DNA from: Flagellimonas sp. CMM7
GTDB taxonomy: Bacteria; Bacteroidota; Bacteroidia; Flavobacteriales; Flavobacteriaceae
DNA: 64,000 bases
Assembly: GCF_021390195.1 (NCBI RefSeq)
Contig: NZ_CP090003.1
Coordinates: forward strand, 1,600,001-1,664,000
Direction of reading: 5' to 3'
Both the position numbers and the translations under genes were made by a program. How positions within the stretch are numbered: position 1 is the stretch's first letter; every line of letters starts with the position of its first letter. The notes beneath the pieces are model-generated. The model saw only the letters and a list, made by a program, of their open reading frames with translations, was not told where the DNA came from and searched no databases. Below are positions 33,077-42,178 of the stretch, piece by piece.

Positions 33077-34056
33077 ACAGTTCGTTTCATGAGGTTCTCT
33101 CCAAACTGTTTTAAAATGGCTTTGTTAGCATCTGGAACAGAAATTGTAGTTAAAGCATCAAATGCTTTTTGAGTATACGCATTGATTTCCTTTTTAGCTT
33201 CTTCCACTGCCCCGCTTTCCATAAAAATAGATTTAACCGTTTCCACCTTTGTTCCAGAATCTTCAGGCTTTAATGAATATAGATGCAAAAGACCTTCGTA
33301 CTGTTCCTTTTCAGCATATTCCAAAGACTTTAGAAAAAGAAATGTTTTCTTGTTTTCAATAATATCTCCACCTACCTGTTTTCCAAAAGTTTCTGGATCT
33401 CCAAAAGCATCTAAATAATCATCCTGTAACTGAAAGGCTATGCCCAGATTTTTCCCAAACTCGTATATTGCTTCAGTATCATCCTGTGAAGCATTTGCAA
33501 TGATGGCTCCCATCTTCATGGCCGCTGCAACTAAAACAGCAGTTTTATATTCAATCATTTTTAAATATTCTGGGATGGTAACATCATCCCTAGATTCAAA
33601 ATCCACATCATACTGCTGACCTTCACAAACTTCAATTGCAGTTTTGCTAAAAAGCGAAGTGAGTTTTTTAAAAATTTCTGGTGAATAGCTTTCAAAAAAT
33701 TGATACGAATTGATCAACATGGCATCCCCTGATAGAATACCTGTATTTACATCCCACTTTTCGTGTACAGTGGTTTTTCCCCTTCGCAATGGAGCATCAT
33801 CCATTATATCATCATGCACCAAGGAAAAATTATGGAAAACTTCTATAGCTAAAGCTGAGTCCAGAGCATCTTCGAAGTTTCCACCAAACAAATCAGCAGT
33901 CATAAGTGTGAGGATAGGTCTTAATCTTTTGCCTCCTAATCTAAGGATATAGTTTATGGGCTCATAAAGATTCTTTGGTTCTTTTATTTTGATTTGACTC
34001 TGTAAATGAGAAATAAATGCAGCTCCATACTGCTCAATGGTTTTCGAATTCGTCAT
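33073..34056 (-). CDS. Polyprenyl (geranylgeranyl/farnesyl) diphosphate synthase
   Basis: The 327-residue trans-prenyltransferase has the first Asp-rich motif in LVHDDIMDDAPLRRG (near residues 82-96) and the second in FQLQDDYLDAFGD (near 212-224), plus GGKRLRP near 52-58. It condenses isoprenyl diphosphates into C15-C20 or longer chains; product length cannot be read with confidence, but the neighbouring cyclase makes a carotenoid-related role attractive. The ATG lies four bases from a -7 box (34061-34068), so the message should be nearly leaderless. Confidence 0.93.
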   Translation of the reverse strand: MTNSKTIEQYGAAFISHLQSQIKIKEPKNLYEPINYILRLGGKRLRPILTLMTADLFGGNFEDALDSALAIEVFHNFSLVHDDIMDDAPLRRGKTTVHEKWDVNTGILSGDAMLINSYQFFESYSPEIFKKLTSLFSKTAIEVCEGQQYDVDFESRDDVTIPEYLKMIEYKTAVLVAAAMKMGAIIANASQDDTEAIYEFGKNLGIAFQLQDDYLDAFGDPETFGKQVGGDIIENKKTFLFLKSLEYAEKEQYEGLLHLYSLKPEDSGTKVETVKSIFMESGAVEEAKKEINAYTQKAFDALTTISVPDANKAILKQFGENLMKRTV

Positions 34057-34060
34057 AAAC

Positions 34061-34068
34061 CAAAAATA
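34061..34068 (-). promoter_or_regulatory. -7 box of the polyprenyl synthase gene
   Basis: TATTTTTG on the minus strand lies four bases before the ATG at 34056, the same spacing as in front of the lycopene cyclase gene. Flanks are also shared (GTATTTTTGGT). Confidence 0.5.
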
Positions 34069-34232
34069 CTGTCAATAAATTAAATTGTTTCGTAATTCCA
34101 GAAGAGTTTGCCCATTCCTTTTACATTTAAAAAACCAAGATTAGCAAGATTCGAAAAAAGTTTACGCAAAAAACGCAATAGATTTGAAAACCTTCGTCTT
34201 TATAGTTGAAGACAGCAAACAGCCTTTTTTGA

Positions 34233-34793
34233 ATGGTTTCCAATAAAGAGAACTATAAAAATCTAACAACTTTTTTTGATGATGAGTATCATTCTCTAAA
34301 GGCATATGTGCGCTCAAAAGTGGATGATACAACGGAAAGAGATGCAGAGGATATTATTCAAGACGTGGCTTTACGCATATTCTCAAGGTCCGATGATTCT
34401 TCTCCCATAAACAATATTGCAGGCTTTGTATACAACTCCATTAAAAACAGAATCATTGATGTAATGCGAACCAAAAAGGATAAGGTACATCAAGATGATG
34501 ATATTGATAAACAATGGGCAGATTTTGCAGAACTATTTTACGATACAACAGACAATGCGTACCCAGAAGATTCAATGCAAGCCCTTAAAAAAGCGATAAA
34601 CGAACTAAAACCTTCTTATCAAGACATTATTATCGCCATTGATTTTGAAGGCTATACGTATAGAGAGATTGCAGAGCAAACAGGCATTTCTCTTGGAACA
34701 TTAATGTCAAGAAGACATAGGGCACTGTCCCTTTTATCAAAAAATTTAGAAATCGAAAAAATAAGAATTAAAGAGTATGGAACATTCAGATAG
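34233..34793 (+). CDS. ECF-type RNA polymerase sigma factor
   Basis: The 186-residue protein has region 2 ('ERDAEDIIQDVALRIFSR', 'NNIAGFVYNSIKNRIIDVMRTKK', about 35-90) and a region 4 helix-turn-helix ('YTYREIAEQTGISLGTLMSRRHRALSLL', about 145-172). It lacks extra domains. The adjacent small membrane protein overlaps it by 17 bases and is the likely regulator or partner. No zinc-finger anti-sigma is present, unlike the ECF unit at 10.1 kb. Confidence 0.92.
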   Translation: MVSNKENYKNLTTFFDDEYHSLKAYVRSKVDDTTERDAEDIIQDVALRIFSRSDDSSPINNIAGFVYNSIKNRIIDVMRTKKDKVHQDDDIDKQWADFAELFYDTTDNAYPEDSMQALKKAINELKPSYQDIIIAIDFEGYTYREIAEQTGISLGTLMSRRHRALSLLSKNLEIEKIRIKEYGTFR

Positions 34794-35190
34794 ATACGAA
34801 AGAAAAATGGAACGGTATGTAACCAAAGGGTTCAAGGTGTTGTTTATGGTCATTTTTGGTATTCTCATGATCTTTTTAATGGGCTTTGTGTTCATGTGGC
34901 TGTGGAATTGGTTAATGCCGGACATTTTTGGTCTTACCACGCTTACGTACTGGCAATCCTTTGGCTTGTTGGCTTTGGCCAAAATAATTTTTGGTTTTGG
35001 CAATCATTCCTCAAAAGGTGGAGGTCATAAGAAATCCAAGAGACATAGTAAATTGAAAAACTATTGTAATTCTAAAAATGGTGATTCTGACTGGAAACAC
35101 TACGATCAATTTTGGAAAGAAGAAGGAGAGGAAGCCTTTAACGCCTATGTCAATAGAATTAAAAAAGAAGATCACGATGACAGAGGATAA
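34777..35190 (+). CDS. Small membrane protein coupled to the ECF sigma factor
   Basis: The 137-residue product has two membrane helices (about 20-45 and 58-75) with 'FMGFVFMWLWNWLMP'-type aromatic content, then a charged cytoplasmic tail with a His/Lys/Gly-rich stretch (KGGGHKKSKRHSK) and 'HYDQFWKEEGEEAFNAYVNRIKK'. Translation overlaps the sigma gene by 17 bases, so coupling is likely. This pairing of a sigma factor with a short membrane protein is seen across Flavobacteriaceae; I infer a regulatory partner role, which is not demonstrated. Confidence 0.75.
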   Translation: MEHSDRYERKMERYVTKGFKVLFMVIFGILMIFLMGFVFMWLWNWLMPDIFGLTTLTYWQSFGLLALAKIIFGFGNHSSKGGGHKKSKRHSKLKNYCNSKNGDSDWKHYDQFWKEEGEEAFNAYVNRIKKEDHDDRG

Positions 35191-35360
35191 AAAGAATAAC
35201 CCATTGCAGAGAAGACAGAGCTACCGATACAGGACTTTTTTTTGGAGTTCAAACTCTAAAACAACAGTCCAGTCCAATAAAAGTTTCTTCTTTCGTCTTT
35301 TTATGGGTAGTTGACCCATTAATTCCAAAGATTTAAGCATTTGTTAAAAAAATGTAAAAC

Positions 35361-35404
35361 TTTGGAAACTTTTTTTGTTTTTAAAGTTTCCAAATCTATT
35401 TTTG
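35361..35404 (+). promoter_or_regulatory. Promoter and inverted-repeat operator of the tetR-RND operon
   Basis: A perfect 12-bp inverted repeat, TTTGGAAACTTT (35361-35372) and AAAGTTTCCAAA (35383-35394), surrounds the -33 element TTTG (35374-35377). TATTTTTG (35397-35404) follows 19 bases later as the -7 box, and the tetR ATG is at 35414. Binding here would block polymerase, so autoregulation by the TetR protein is likely. Confidence 0.8.
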
Positions 35405-35413
35405 CTGCCGATT

Positions 35414-36019
35414 ATGCGAGAAAAGATTTTACATAGAGCAACGGAGCTATTCTTAAATCTAGGGTTTAAGAGTGTAACAATGGATGATTTGGCAAACGAA
35501 ATGGGGATTTCCAAAAAGACCATTTATTCTCATTTTGAAAACAAAACCAAATTAGTGGAAGAAAGCACATTGGACTTGTTTTGGTTTATTTCCAATGGTA
35601 TTGATGAAATTGTTGCATTACAAAAGAACCCAATTGAAGAATTGTATGAAATAAAGCGATTTGTAATGCATCATTTAAAAGATGAAAAATCATCTCCACA
35701 GTACCAATTACAAAAATATTACCCAAGGATCCATGATACGCTCAAGAAAAAACAATTTGATGTCATGCAGGATTGCGTGGTAGACAATATTAAAAGAGGT
35801 GTGGATTTAGGTATTTACAGAGACAATCTCAATATTCAATTTGTTTCCAGAATATATTTTTCTGGAGTAATAAGTATAAAGGACAATGGTCTTTTTCCTA
35901 TGACTATTTTTTCAAACAAACAATTGGAAGATGACTATTTAGAATATCATATAAGGGGTATTGTAACTCCAAAAGGAAGAAAAATATTAAACTCAATCAT
36001 CAATTCAAACCAAGAATAA
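35414..36019 (+). CDS. TetR-family transcriptional regulator
   Basis: From the ATG at 35414 the product is 201 residues. The N-terminal helix-turn-helix reads 'MDDLANEMGISKKTIYSHFENKTKLVE' (about 25-52), and the C-terminal ligand domain is diverse. It is the first gene of a four-gene unit with tolC, adaptor and RND genes, with the next ATG immediately after its stop. The upstream in-frame start at 35375 lies within the operator/promoter and is rejected. It probably represses the pump until a substrate is bound. Confidence 0.93.
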   Translation: MREKILHRATELFLNLGFKSVTMDDLANEMGISKKTIYSHFENKTKLVEESTLDLFWFISNGIDEIVALQKNPIEELYEIKRFVMHHLKDEKSSPQYQLQKYYPRIHDTLKKKQFDVMQDCVVDNIKRGVDLGIYRDNLNIQFVSRIYFSGVISIKDNGLFPMTIFSNKQLEDDYLEYHIRGIVTPKGRKILNSIINSNQE

Positions 36020-37378
36020 ATGCGAACAACCTTAATTAGTTTACTGTTAATACTGCCCTTGTTTTCCCAAGCACAGGAAGACAAAAGTAGCTTTAGCCTG
36101 GATGAAGCAATAGCCTATGCATTGCAGCACAACTATTCTGTTATTAATGCAGATAGGGATATCGTGGATGCTCAAAAACAAAAGTGGGAAACCATTGCCG
36201 GTGGGCTACCTCAAATCGATGGAGCTATAAGCTACCAAAACCAGTTAAAGCAACCCCAATCACAATTTCCATCCATTTTAGTCCCTGAAGAGTTTTTACC
36301 CCCAGGAGTCGTGCAGGACCCTAATGTCTTTGTTCCGATTATTTTTGGCCAACCTCAAACTGCAACGGCCACAGTCACATTAAAACAGCAAATTTTTGAT
36401 GGATCATATATAGTCGGTGTTCAAGCTACAAAAGCCTTCTTAAGCTACAGCCAGAACAACAAGGAAAAAACAGATTTAGACGTTAGAAAAGCCGTTGTAG
36501 AGGCATATGGAAATGTATTGTTGGCCCAAGAAAGTGTTTTAATTTCTGAAAACAACAAAGCCACTTTAGAAAAGAATCTATATGAAACCAAGCGGATTTA
36601 TGAAAATGGACTTGGTGATGAAGAAAGTGTGGATCAATTGCAAATTACCTTGTCTTCGGTTGACAATCAGTTAAAAAATGCAAAACGATTAGAGAAAATT
36701 ACCCTTCAAATGTTGAACTTGATGATGGGTCTACCCATTACATCACCAACAGAGCTTACGGAGAATCTTGATGATTTGGCCCAAAAACAAATCGATTTGG
36801 GATTGTTGGACTCTGAATTCAATATAGAGAACAATGTAGATTACAAGTTAGCTCTCAATTTGAATGAACAACGTTACTATGAACATAAGCTAGAAAAAAG
36901 TAGGGCTCTACCTTCATTGAATGCCTTTGTTAATTATGGAGGCAATTCCTTTAGCGATAGCTTTAATTTTCTAAGTAGCGGGCAAGAATGGTTTGGTCAA
37001 TCTGTTTTAGGATTTGACTTAAACATTCCTATTTTCAGTTCTTTAAAAAGAAGTGCCAGTACACAACGTGCCAAAATAGCTTTGGAAAAAGCAAAAACGC
37101 AATTCACAGAATCTCAAGAACAGATTCGATTACAGTTGGAAAGTGCAAAAAGCGATTACATACTTTCTATAGAGGAATACGATACCTCTAAACAGAATTT
37201 AAAACTTGCTGAGCGTATCGAAAATAAAAATCAAATTAAATATTCTGAAGGATTGGCAACCAGTTTTGAGCTTAGACAAGCACAAACGCAACTATATTCT
37301 ACCCAGCAAGAATATTTACAATCCATGGTTGATGTGATCAACCGCAAAACCGAATTGGAAATCATATTAAATCAATAG
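36020..37378 (+). CDS. TolC-family outer membrane efflux protein
   Basis: The 452-residue protein has a signal peptide (to about AQA, residue 18) and two repeats of long coiled-coil helices with 'SLDEAIAYALQHNYSV' at the start, the usual OEP pattern. It forms the trimeric channel through the outer membrane for the RND pump encoded two genes downstream. Its ATG directly follows the tetR stop. Confidence 0.94.
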   Translation: MRTTLISLLLILPLFSQAQEDKSSFSLDEAIAYALQHNYSVINADRDIVDAQKQKWETIAGGLPQIDGAISYQNQLKQPQSQFPSILVPEEFLPPGVVQDPNVFVPIIFGQPQTATATVTLKQQIFDGSYIVGVQATKAFLSYSQNNKEKTDLDVRKAVVEAYGNVLLAQESVLISENNKATLEKNLYETKRIYENGLGDEESVDQLQITLSSVDNQLKNAKRLEKITLQMLNLMMGLPITSPTELTENLDDLAQKQIDLGLLDSEFNIENNVDYKLALNLNEQRYYEHKLEKSRALPSLNAFVNYGGNSFSDSFNFLSSGQEWFGQSVLGFDLNIPIFSSLKRSASTQRAKIALEKAKTQFTESQEQIRLQLESAKSDYILSIEEYDTSKQNLKLAERIENKNQIKYSEGLATSFELRQAQTQLYSTQQEYLQSMVDVINRKTELEIILNQ

Positions 37379-37402
37379 TCAAAAAAAGAAAACCATATCA
37401 AC

Positions 37403-38578
37403 ATGAAAAATTTAATATATCTAGTACTTACAGCACTTGTTTTATCTTCCTGTGGAGGAGGAAGCAATGGTTCGGTAGAAAGTGTTATCGCTGGGAATGA
37501 TTTAGACGCAATCCGAGCAAAGCGAACAGAAATTACGACTCAACAAAAAGGGTTGGAGATGCAAATTCAATCTTTGGATTCTGTAATTGCGTTGTTAGAT
37601 GATAATGCTAAACTTCCATTGGTTACCACTATAGAAGCAAAAACTGAAAAGTTTGATCATTATTTAGAACTTCAAGGTAATGTAACCACAAAACAGAATG
37701 TACTTGTTTACCCAGAAATATCGGGTACACTAAATCGTGTTTATGTCAAAGAAGGTCAAAAAGTACAAAAGGGACAATTGTTAGCTTCAATTGATGATGG
37801 AGGTTTATCAAGTCAATTGGCTCAAATGAAAACACAAGCTGCATTGGAAAAAACCACTTTTGAGCGTCAAAAAAGTCTTTGGGAACAAAACATTGGTTCA
37901 GAAATTCAGTATCTACAGGCCAAAACAGCCTATGAAGCTCAGGAAAGTGCTGTAAAGCAAATGCAGAGCCAAGTTTCTAAATCAACGATCAGAGCCCCTT
38001 TTTCAGGAATCATTGATGATGTGATCAAAGATCAAGGTACTGTTGTTAGTCCAGGTCCAGGGTCGGAAGTTTTCCGTATTGTGAACTTAACCAATATGTA
38101 CATTAAAGTAGAAGTTCCGGAAAGTCATTTACCCAATGTTACTCCTGGAAAGAATGTTAATGTCTATTTTCCGGTACTTGGTGATAGCGTTACTACAAAA
38201 GTGAGACAGACGGGCAATTTTATAAATCCAAGCAATAGGTCGTTTACTGCTGAAATTCCGGTCCCAAGTGATGGTGGAAAGGTAAAACCAAACCTTACCG
38301 CAAAGGTTATGATCAATGATTATACTAACGAGAATGCTATTCTAATTCCTCAAAGTATCGTTTCTGAAAACGCAGAAGGAGAGCAGTATGTGTATTTAGT
38401 AAATGCGGATTCTATTTCTTCTGATGCCATAGCGCAAAAAGTAATTATCACTACTGGAAAAACCCAAGGAGATTACGTAGAAGTGCTTTCTGGTGTAAAT
38501 AATGGTGATGGTATTATTGATGAAGGTGCAAGAAGCGTTAAAGAAGGGCAGAAAGTAAAAATCAAGAATGGCCAATAG
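37403..38578 (+). CDS. RND efflux periplasmic adaptor (membrane fusion protein)
   Basis: This 391-residue lipoprotein (lipobox LSSC near residue 17) has a coiled-coil start (about 30-68), a lipoyl-like domain split around a helical hairpin ('LQGNVTTKQNVLVYPEISGTLN' and 'STIRAPFSGIIDDVIKDQGTVVSPG' in pieces), a beta-barrel and a membrane-proximal domain. It links the pump and the TolC-like channel. The short extra N-terminal coiled coil before the lipoyl half is typical of Bacteroidetes adaptors. Confidence 0.94.
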   Translation: MKNLIYLVLTALVLSSCGGGSNGSVESVIAGNDLDAIRAKRTEITTQQKGLEMQIQSLDSVIALLDDNAKLPLVTTIEAKTEKFDHYLELQGNVTTKQNVLVYPEISGTLNRVYVKEGQKVQKGQLLASIDDGGLSSQLAQMKTQAALEKTTFERQKSLWEQNIGSEIQYLQAKTAYEAQESAVKQMQSQVSKSTIRAPFSGIIDDVIKDQGTVVSPGPGSEVFRIVNLTNMYIKVEVPESHLPNVTPGKNVNVYFPVLGDSVTTKVRQTGNFINPSNRSFTAEIPVPSDGGKVKPNLTAKVMINDYTNENAILIPQSIVSENAEGEQYVYLVNADSISSDAIAQKVIITTGKTQGDYVEVLSGVNNGDGIIDEGARSVKEGQKVKIKNGQ

Positions 38579-38594
38579 CCAAAAGACATAGATT

Positions 38595-41500
38595 ATGAGT
38601 AAGCAAAAGAAAAAAGTAGATAAAGAATTTGGGCTGGCATCATGGGCTATTGACAATAAAACAACAATGTATGTTTTAATTGCGGTGATACTTTTTCTAG
38701 GAGCATCGGCCTATTTTAGCATGCCTCGAGAGAACTTTCCAGAGATAAAAGAGACCAAGATTTACATTAGCTCGGTCTATCCAGGAAATACGGCAGAGGA
38801 TATTGAAAAACTGATTACCGACCCGCTTGAGGACGAACTAAAGACGGTTAGTAATGTAGTGGAGATAACCTCAACATCTCAAGAAGATTATTCCATAATC
38901 ATTGTAGAGTTTGATGAAAGCATAACGGTAGATGCTGCCAAACAAAAGGTGAAAGATGAAGTGGATACGGAGACGGCAAGCGAAGACTGGCCCACTTTTA
39001 ATGGTGCAAAAGTTGAGCCCAATGTGTTTGACTTAAGCATGTCCGAAGAGATTCCTATTCTAAACATTAATATTTCTGGGGATTATCCTGTTGATAAACT
39101 CAAAGAATATGGTGAGTATTTAGAGGATGAGATTGAGAGTCTGCAAGAAATAAAACAAGTTGATATTCGTGGCGCACAAGAGAAGGAAGTAGAGGTTGCC
39201 GTTGATATTTACAAAATGATGGCGGCCCAAGTTAGTTTCGACGATATTATCAATACTATTGGTAACGGAAACACAACAATCTCTGCCGGTAACCTTATTA
39301 CAAGTGGACAACGAAGAACCATAAGAATAGTTGGCGAAATTGATGATCCCAATGAACTTGAAAACTTTGTAGTAAAGTCTGAAAACGACAATCCTATTTA
39401 TTTAAAGGACATTGCCGTAGTTTCTTTTAAAGAAGAGGACAAAACAACCTACGCAAGAGAATTTGGGGAACCTGTTGTAATGTTGGATGTTAAAAAACGT
39501 GCAGGAAAAAACATGGTTGCAGCAGCAGAGCAAATTCAAGTAATCGTTGAAAACGCAGTTAAGAACGTATTTCCTCAGGATCTAGAAGTAAGTGTAGCCA
39601 ATGATCAATCTTCAAAAACAATAGGACAGGTAGATGATTTAGTGAACAACATCATTTTTGGGATTATACTGGTTGTTACCGTTTTAATGTTCTTCTTAGG
39701 ATTTAAAAATGCCCTTTTTGTAGGTTTCGCAATTCCTATGTCAATGTTTATGTCATTGATGATATTGAGCCTTTTAGGATACACGATGAATACCATGATT
39801 CTTTTTGGATTGATTATGGGTCTTGGTATGCTGGTGGATAACGGTATTGTGGTAGTAGAAAATGTCTACCGTTTAATGGATGAAGAAGGTATGTCTCGTA
39901 TACAAGCTGCCAAAAAAGGAATTGGAGAAATTGCTTTCCCTATTATTATTTCTACGCTAACTACGGTTGCAGCCTTTGTACCACTAGGACTTTGGCCAGG
40001 AGTAATGGGACAGTTCATGATCTATTTCCCAGTGACTTTATCTGTTGTTCTTGGGTCGTCATTGTTTGTGGCGATCTTCTTTAACTCGGTTTTAGTTTCT
40101 CAGTTTATGACTACAGAGGACAAGGACATGCCTATACAGCAAATCATTAAAATCACGACTATCATGGCAGGGATCGGTTTACTGATTCTGATTTTTGGCG
40201 GAAGTTATCGTGCCTTGGGTACCCTAATGATAGTGACATCTGTTTTACTATGGGTCTATAGACTCTTCTTAAGAAATTGGGCCAATGGTTTTCAGAACAA
40301 AATCTTACCAAGATGGGAAAAGTTCTATGAAAAAACACTTAGAAAGGCACTTACAGGAAGAAGACCTATTTTCATAGCCATAGGTACATTTGTATTGCTC
40401 TTTCTTGCCTTCATGGGCTTTGGAGCTTCCGTTGGCAGTCAACGTACCAAAGTGGAATTCTTTCCAGACAATACTCCCAATCAGATTATTGTTTATATCG
40501 AGTATCCTGAGGGAACAGACATTAAGAAGACCAATGAAATAACAAGCGATGTTGAGCAACGAGTTTATGCCATAATAAATGAAGATGCCTATTTGCACGG
40601 TGATTTTAATTTCTTAACTGAAAGTGCAGTTTCCCAAGTAGGTGAAGGCGCAGGAAACCCTCAAACAGATGGTGGTTCTGCAGCGGAAATGCCTCATCGT
40701 GGAAAAATTACTGCCACCATGCGCGAATATAAATTCCGTGAAGGAGCCGATAGTAACGACTTACTAAAAAAAGTACAAGAAGCCTTAAAAGATATATATC
40801 CAGGAGTTGCCATTTCTGTGGAAAAAGATGCTGTTGGTCCACCGGCAGGGTATCCCATAAACATTGAATTGGAAGGAGATGATTATACTGAGTTGATTGC
40901 TACTGCAGAAAGAATGCGTAATTATATCAACGCAAAAAACATCCCAGGGATTGATGAGCTTAAAATTGATGTCAATAAATCTAAACCAGCCATGTTGGTT
41001 GCCGTGGATAGAAAAAAAGCGGGTGAGCTTGGTGTAGCTACGGGTCAAGTTGGTCAACAGCTTAGAAACTCAATATTTGGAGCCAAGGCCGGTATCTATA
41101 AAGAAGATGGTGAGGATTATGATATTTATGTTCGCTTTAATGAGGAAAACAGATATAACACAAGTGCAATCTTTAACCAAAAAATCACTTTTAGAGATCA
41201 ATCTTCAGGTCAAATAAAGGAAGTTCCTGTTTCGGCTGTTGCAAAACAGGTGAACAGTTCTGGGTTTAGCGCTATTAAGCACCGTGATGTAAAACGTGTA
41301 GTTACCGTTTACTCTGCCCTTGCCCCCGGTTTTACGGATGCAGGTGCAATTGTAAGTAAAGTTCAGGACGAAATGGAGAGTTTCAATGACCTGCCCGCTG
41401 GAATACATATTGATTACACTGGTCAGATAGAAGAGCAAAACAAACAAATGGCATTTTTGATGGGAGCATTCTTCACTGGCCTCGGGTTAATTTTCTTCAT

Positions 41501-42104
41501 TCTGATTTTCCAGTTCAACTCTGTTTCCAAACCAGGAATCATTATGCTGGCCATCTTCTTGAGTTTGATAGGAGTATTTGGCGGTATTGTTGCTACAGGA
41601 AGTGCATTCGTGATCATGATGACCATGATGGGTATTATTTCCTTAGCCGGGATTGTTGTAAACAATGGTGTAGTACTCTTGGATTATACTCAGTTGCTAA
41701 TTGATAGAAAGAGTGTGGAACTTGAGTTGGAACCAGATGAACTGTTAAGTTCTGAAGACTTCATGGAAGCCGTTGTCAAAGGTGGTAAAGCAAGGTTACG
41801 TCCTGTATTGCTGACTGCAATTACAACAATTTTAGGATTGATTCCATTGGCTACCGGATTCAACATTAATTTCTTTACCCTCTTTAGTGAGTTCAATGCA
41901 AACATTTATTTTGGAGGTGATAACGTAATTTTCTGGGGGCCTTTGGCTTGGACCGTAATTTACGGACTGCTGATTGCTACCTTTTTAACTTTAATTGTAG
42001 TTCCTATTCTTTTTAGTCTTGTCTACAGAATTAAAGTAAGAGTTAGAAAAAGTAGAGTTAAAAAAGAGGAGAACAAAAAAGAAACTCTTGATATTGCCGC
42101 TTAA
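38595..42104 (+). CDS. RND efflux transporter permease
   Basis: The 1169-residue inner-membrane pump is about 120 residues longer than AcrB. It has the usual twelve helices and two large periplasmic loops, plus an extra hydrophobic stretch of two helices at about 519-560 between the two halves and a charged C-terminal tail. The TM4 motif reads LVDNGIVVVEN (near 412-422), so the second Asp of the proton-relay pair found in AcrB is Asn. It completes the tetR-tolC-adaptor unit and is followed by a strong terminator. The substrate is unknown; drugs, bile-like compounds or lipids are possible. Confidence 0.94.
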   Translation: MSKQKKKVDKEFGLASWAIDNKTTMYVLIAVILFLGASAYFSMPRENFPEIKETKIYISSVYPGNTAEDIEKLITDPLEDELKTVSNVVEITSTSQEDYSIIIVEFDESITVDAAKQKVKDEVDTETASEDWPTFNGAKVEPNVFDLSMSEEIPILNINISGDYPVDKLKEYGEYLEDEIESLQEIKQVDIRGAQEKEVEVAVDIYKMMAAQVSFDDIINTIGNGNTTISAGNLITSGQRRTIRIVGEIDDPNELENFVVKSENDNPIYLKDIAVVSFKEEDKTTYAREFGEPVVMLDVKKRAGKNMVAAAEQIQVIVENAVKNVFPQDLEVSVANDQSSKTIGQVDDLVNNIIFGIILVVTVLMFFLGFKNALFVGFAIPMSMFMSLMILSLLGYTMNTMILFGLIMGLGMLVDNGIVVVENVYRLMDEEGMSRIQAAKKGIGEIAFPIIISTLTTVAAFVPLGLWPGVMGQFMIYFPVTLSVVLGSSLFVAIFFNSVLVSQFMTTEDKDMPIQQIIKITTIMAGIGLLILIFGGSYRALGTLMIVTSVLLWVYRLFLRNWANGFQNKILPRWEKFYEKTLRKALTGRRPIFIAIGTFVLLFLAFMGFGASVGSQRTKVEFFPDNTPNQIIVYIEYPEGTDIKKTNEITSDVEQRVYAIINEDAYLHGDFNFLTESAVSQVGEGAGNPQTDGGSAAEMPHRGKITATMREYKFREGADSNDLLKKVQEALKDIYPGVAISVEKDAVGPPAGYPINIELEGDDYTELIATAERMRNYINAKNIPGIDELKIDVNKSKPAMLVAVDRKKAGELGVATGQVGQQLRNSIFGAKAGIYKEDGEDYDIYVRFNEENRYNTSAIFNQKITFRDQSSGQIKEVPVSAVAKQVNSSGFSAIKHRDVKRVVTVYSALAPGFTDAGAIVSKVQDEMESFNDLPAGIHIDYTGQIEEQNKQMAFLMGAFFTGLGLIFFILIFQFNSVSKPGIIMLAIFLSLIGVFGGIVATGSAFVIMMTMMGIISLAGIVVNNGVVLLDYTQLLIDRKSVELELEPDELLSSEDFMEAVVKGGKARLRPVLLTAITTILGLIPLATGFNINFFTLFSEFNANIYFGGDNVIFWGPLAWTVIYGLLIATFLTLIVVPILFSLVYRIKVRVRKSRVKKEENKKETLDIAA

Positions 42105-42125
42105 TTAACAAAGTTCCCTACAAAC

Positions 42126-42157
42126 AAAAAGCCCTGGCAAATTTGCCAGGGCTTTTT
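42126..42157 (+). terminator. Strong intrinsic terminator of the RND operon
   Basis: AAAGCCCTGGCAAA and TTTGCCAGGGCTTT form a perfect hairpin centred at 42141-42142, flanked by A and T runs, 22 bases past the pump stop. It is symmetric, so it can also serve the convergent MORN-repeat gene. Confidence 0.95.
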
Positions 42158-42178
42158 TATTTTCAGTTTTTTTTTGAA

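Noticed and set aside
35178..35314. A 45-codon frame starting inside the end of the small membrane protein gene (MTEDKKNN...)
   Set aside because: It is short, basic and low in complexity, has no recognisable domain, and lies between a gene end and the tetR promoter. Overlapping start alone is too weak to call a gene.
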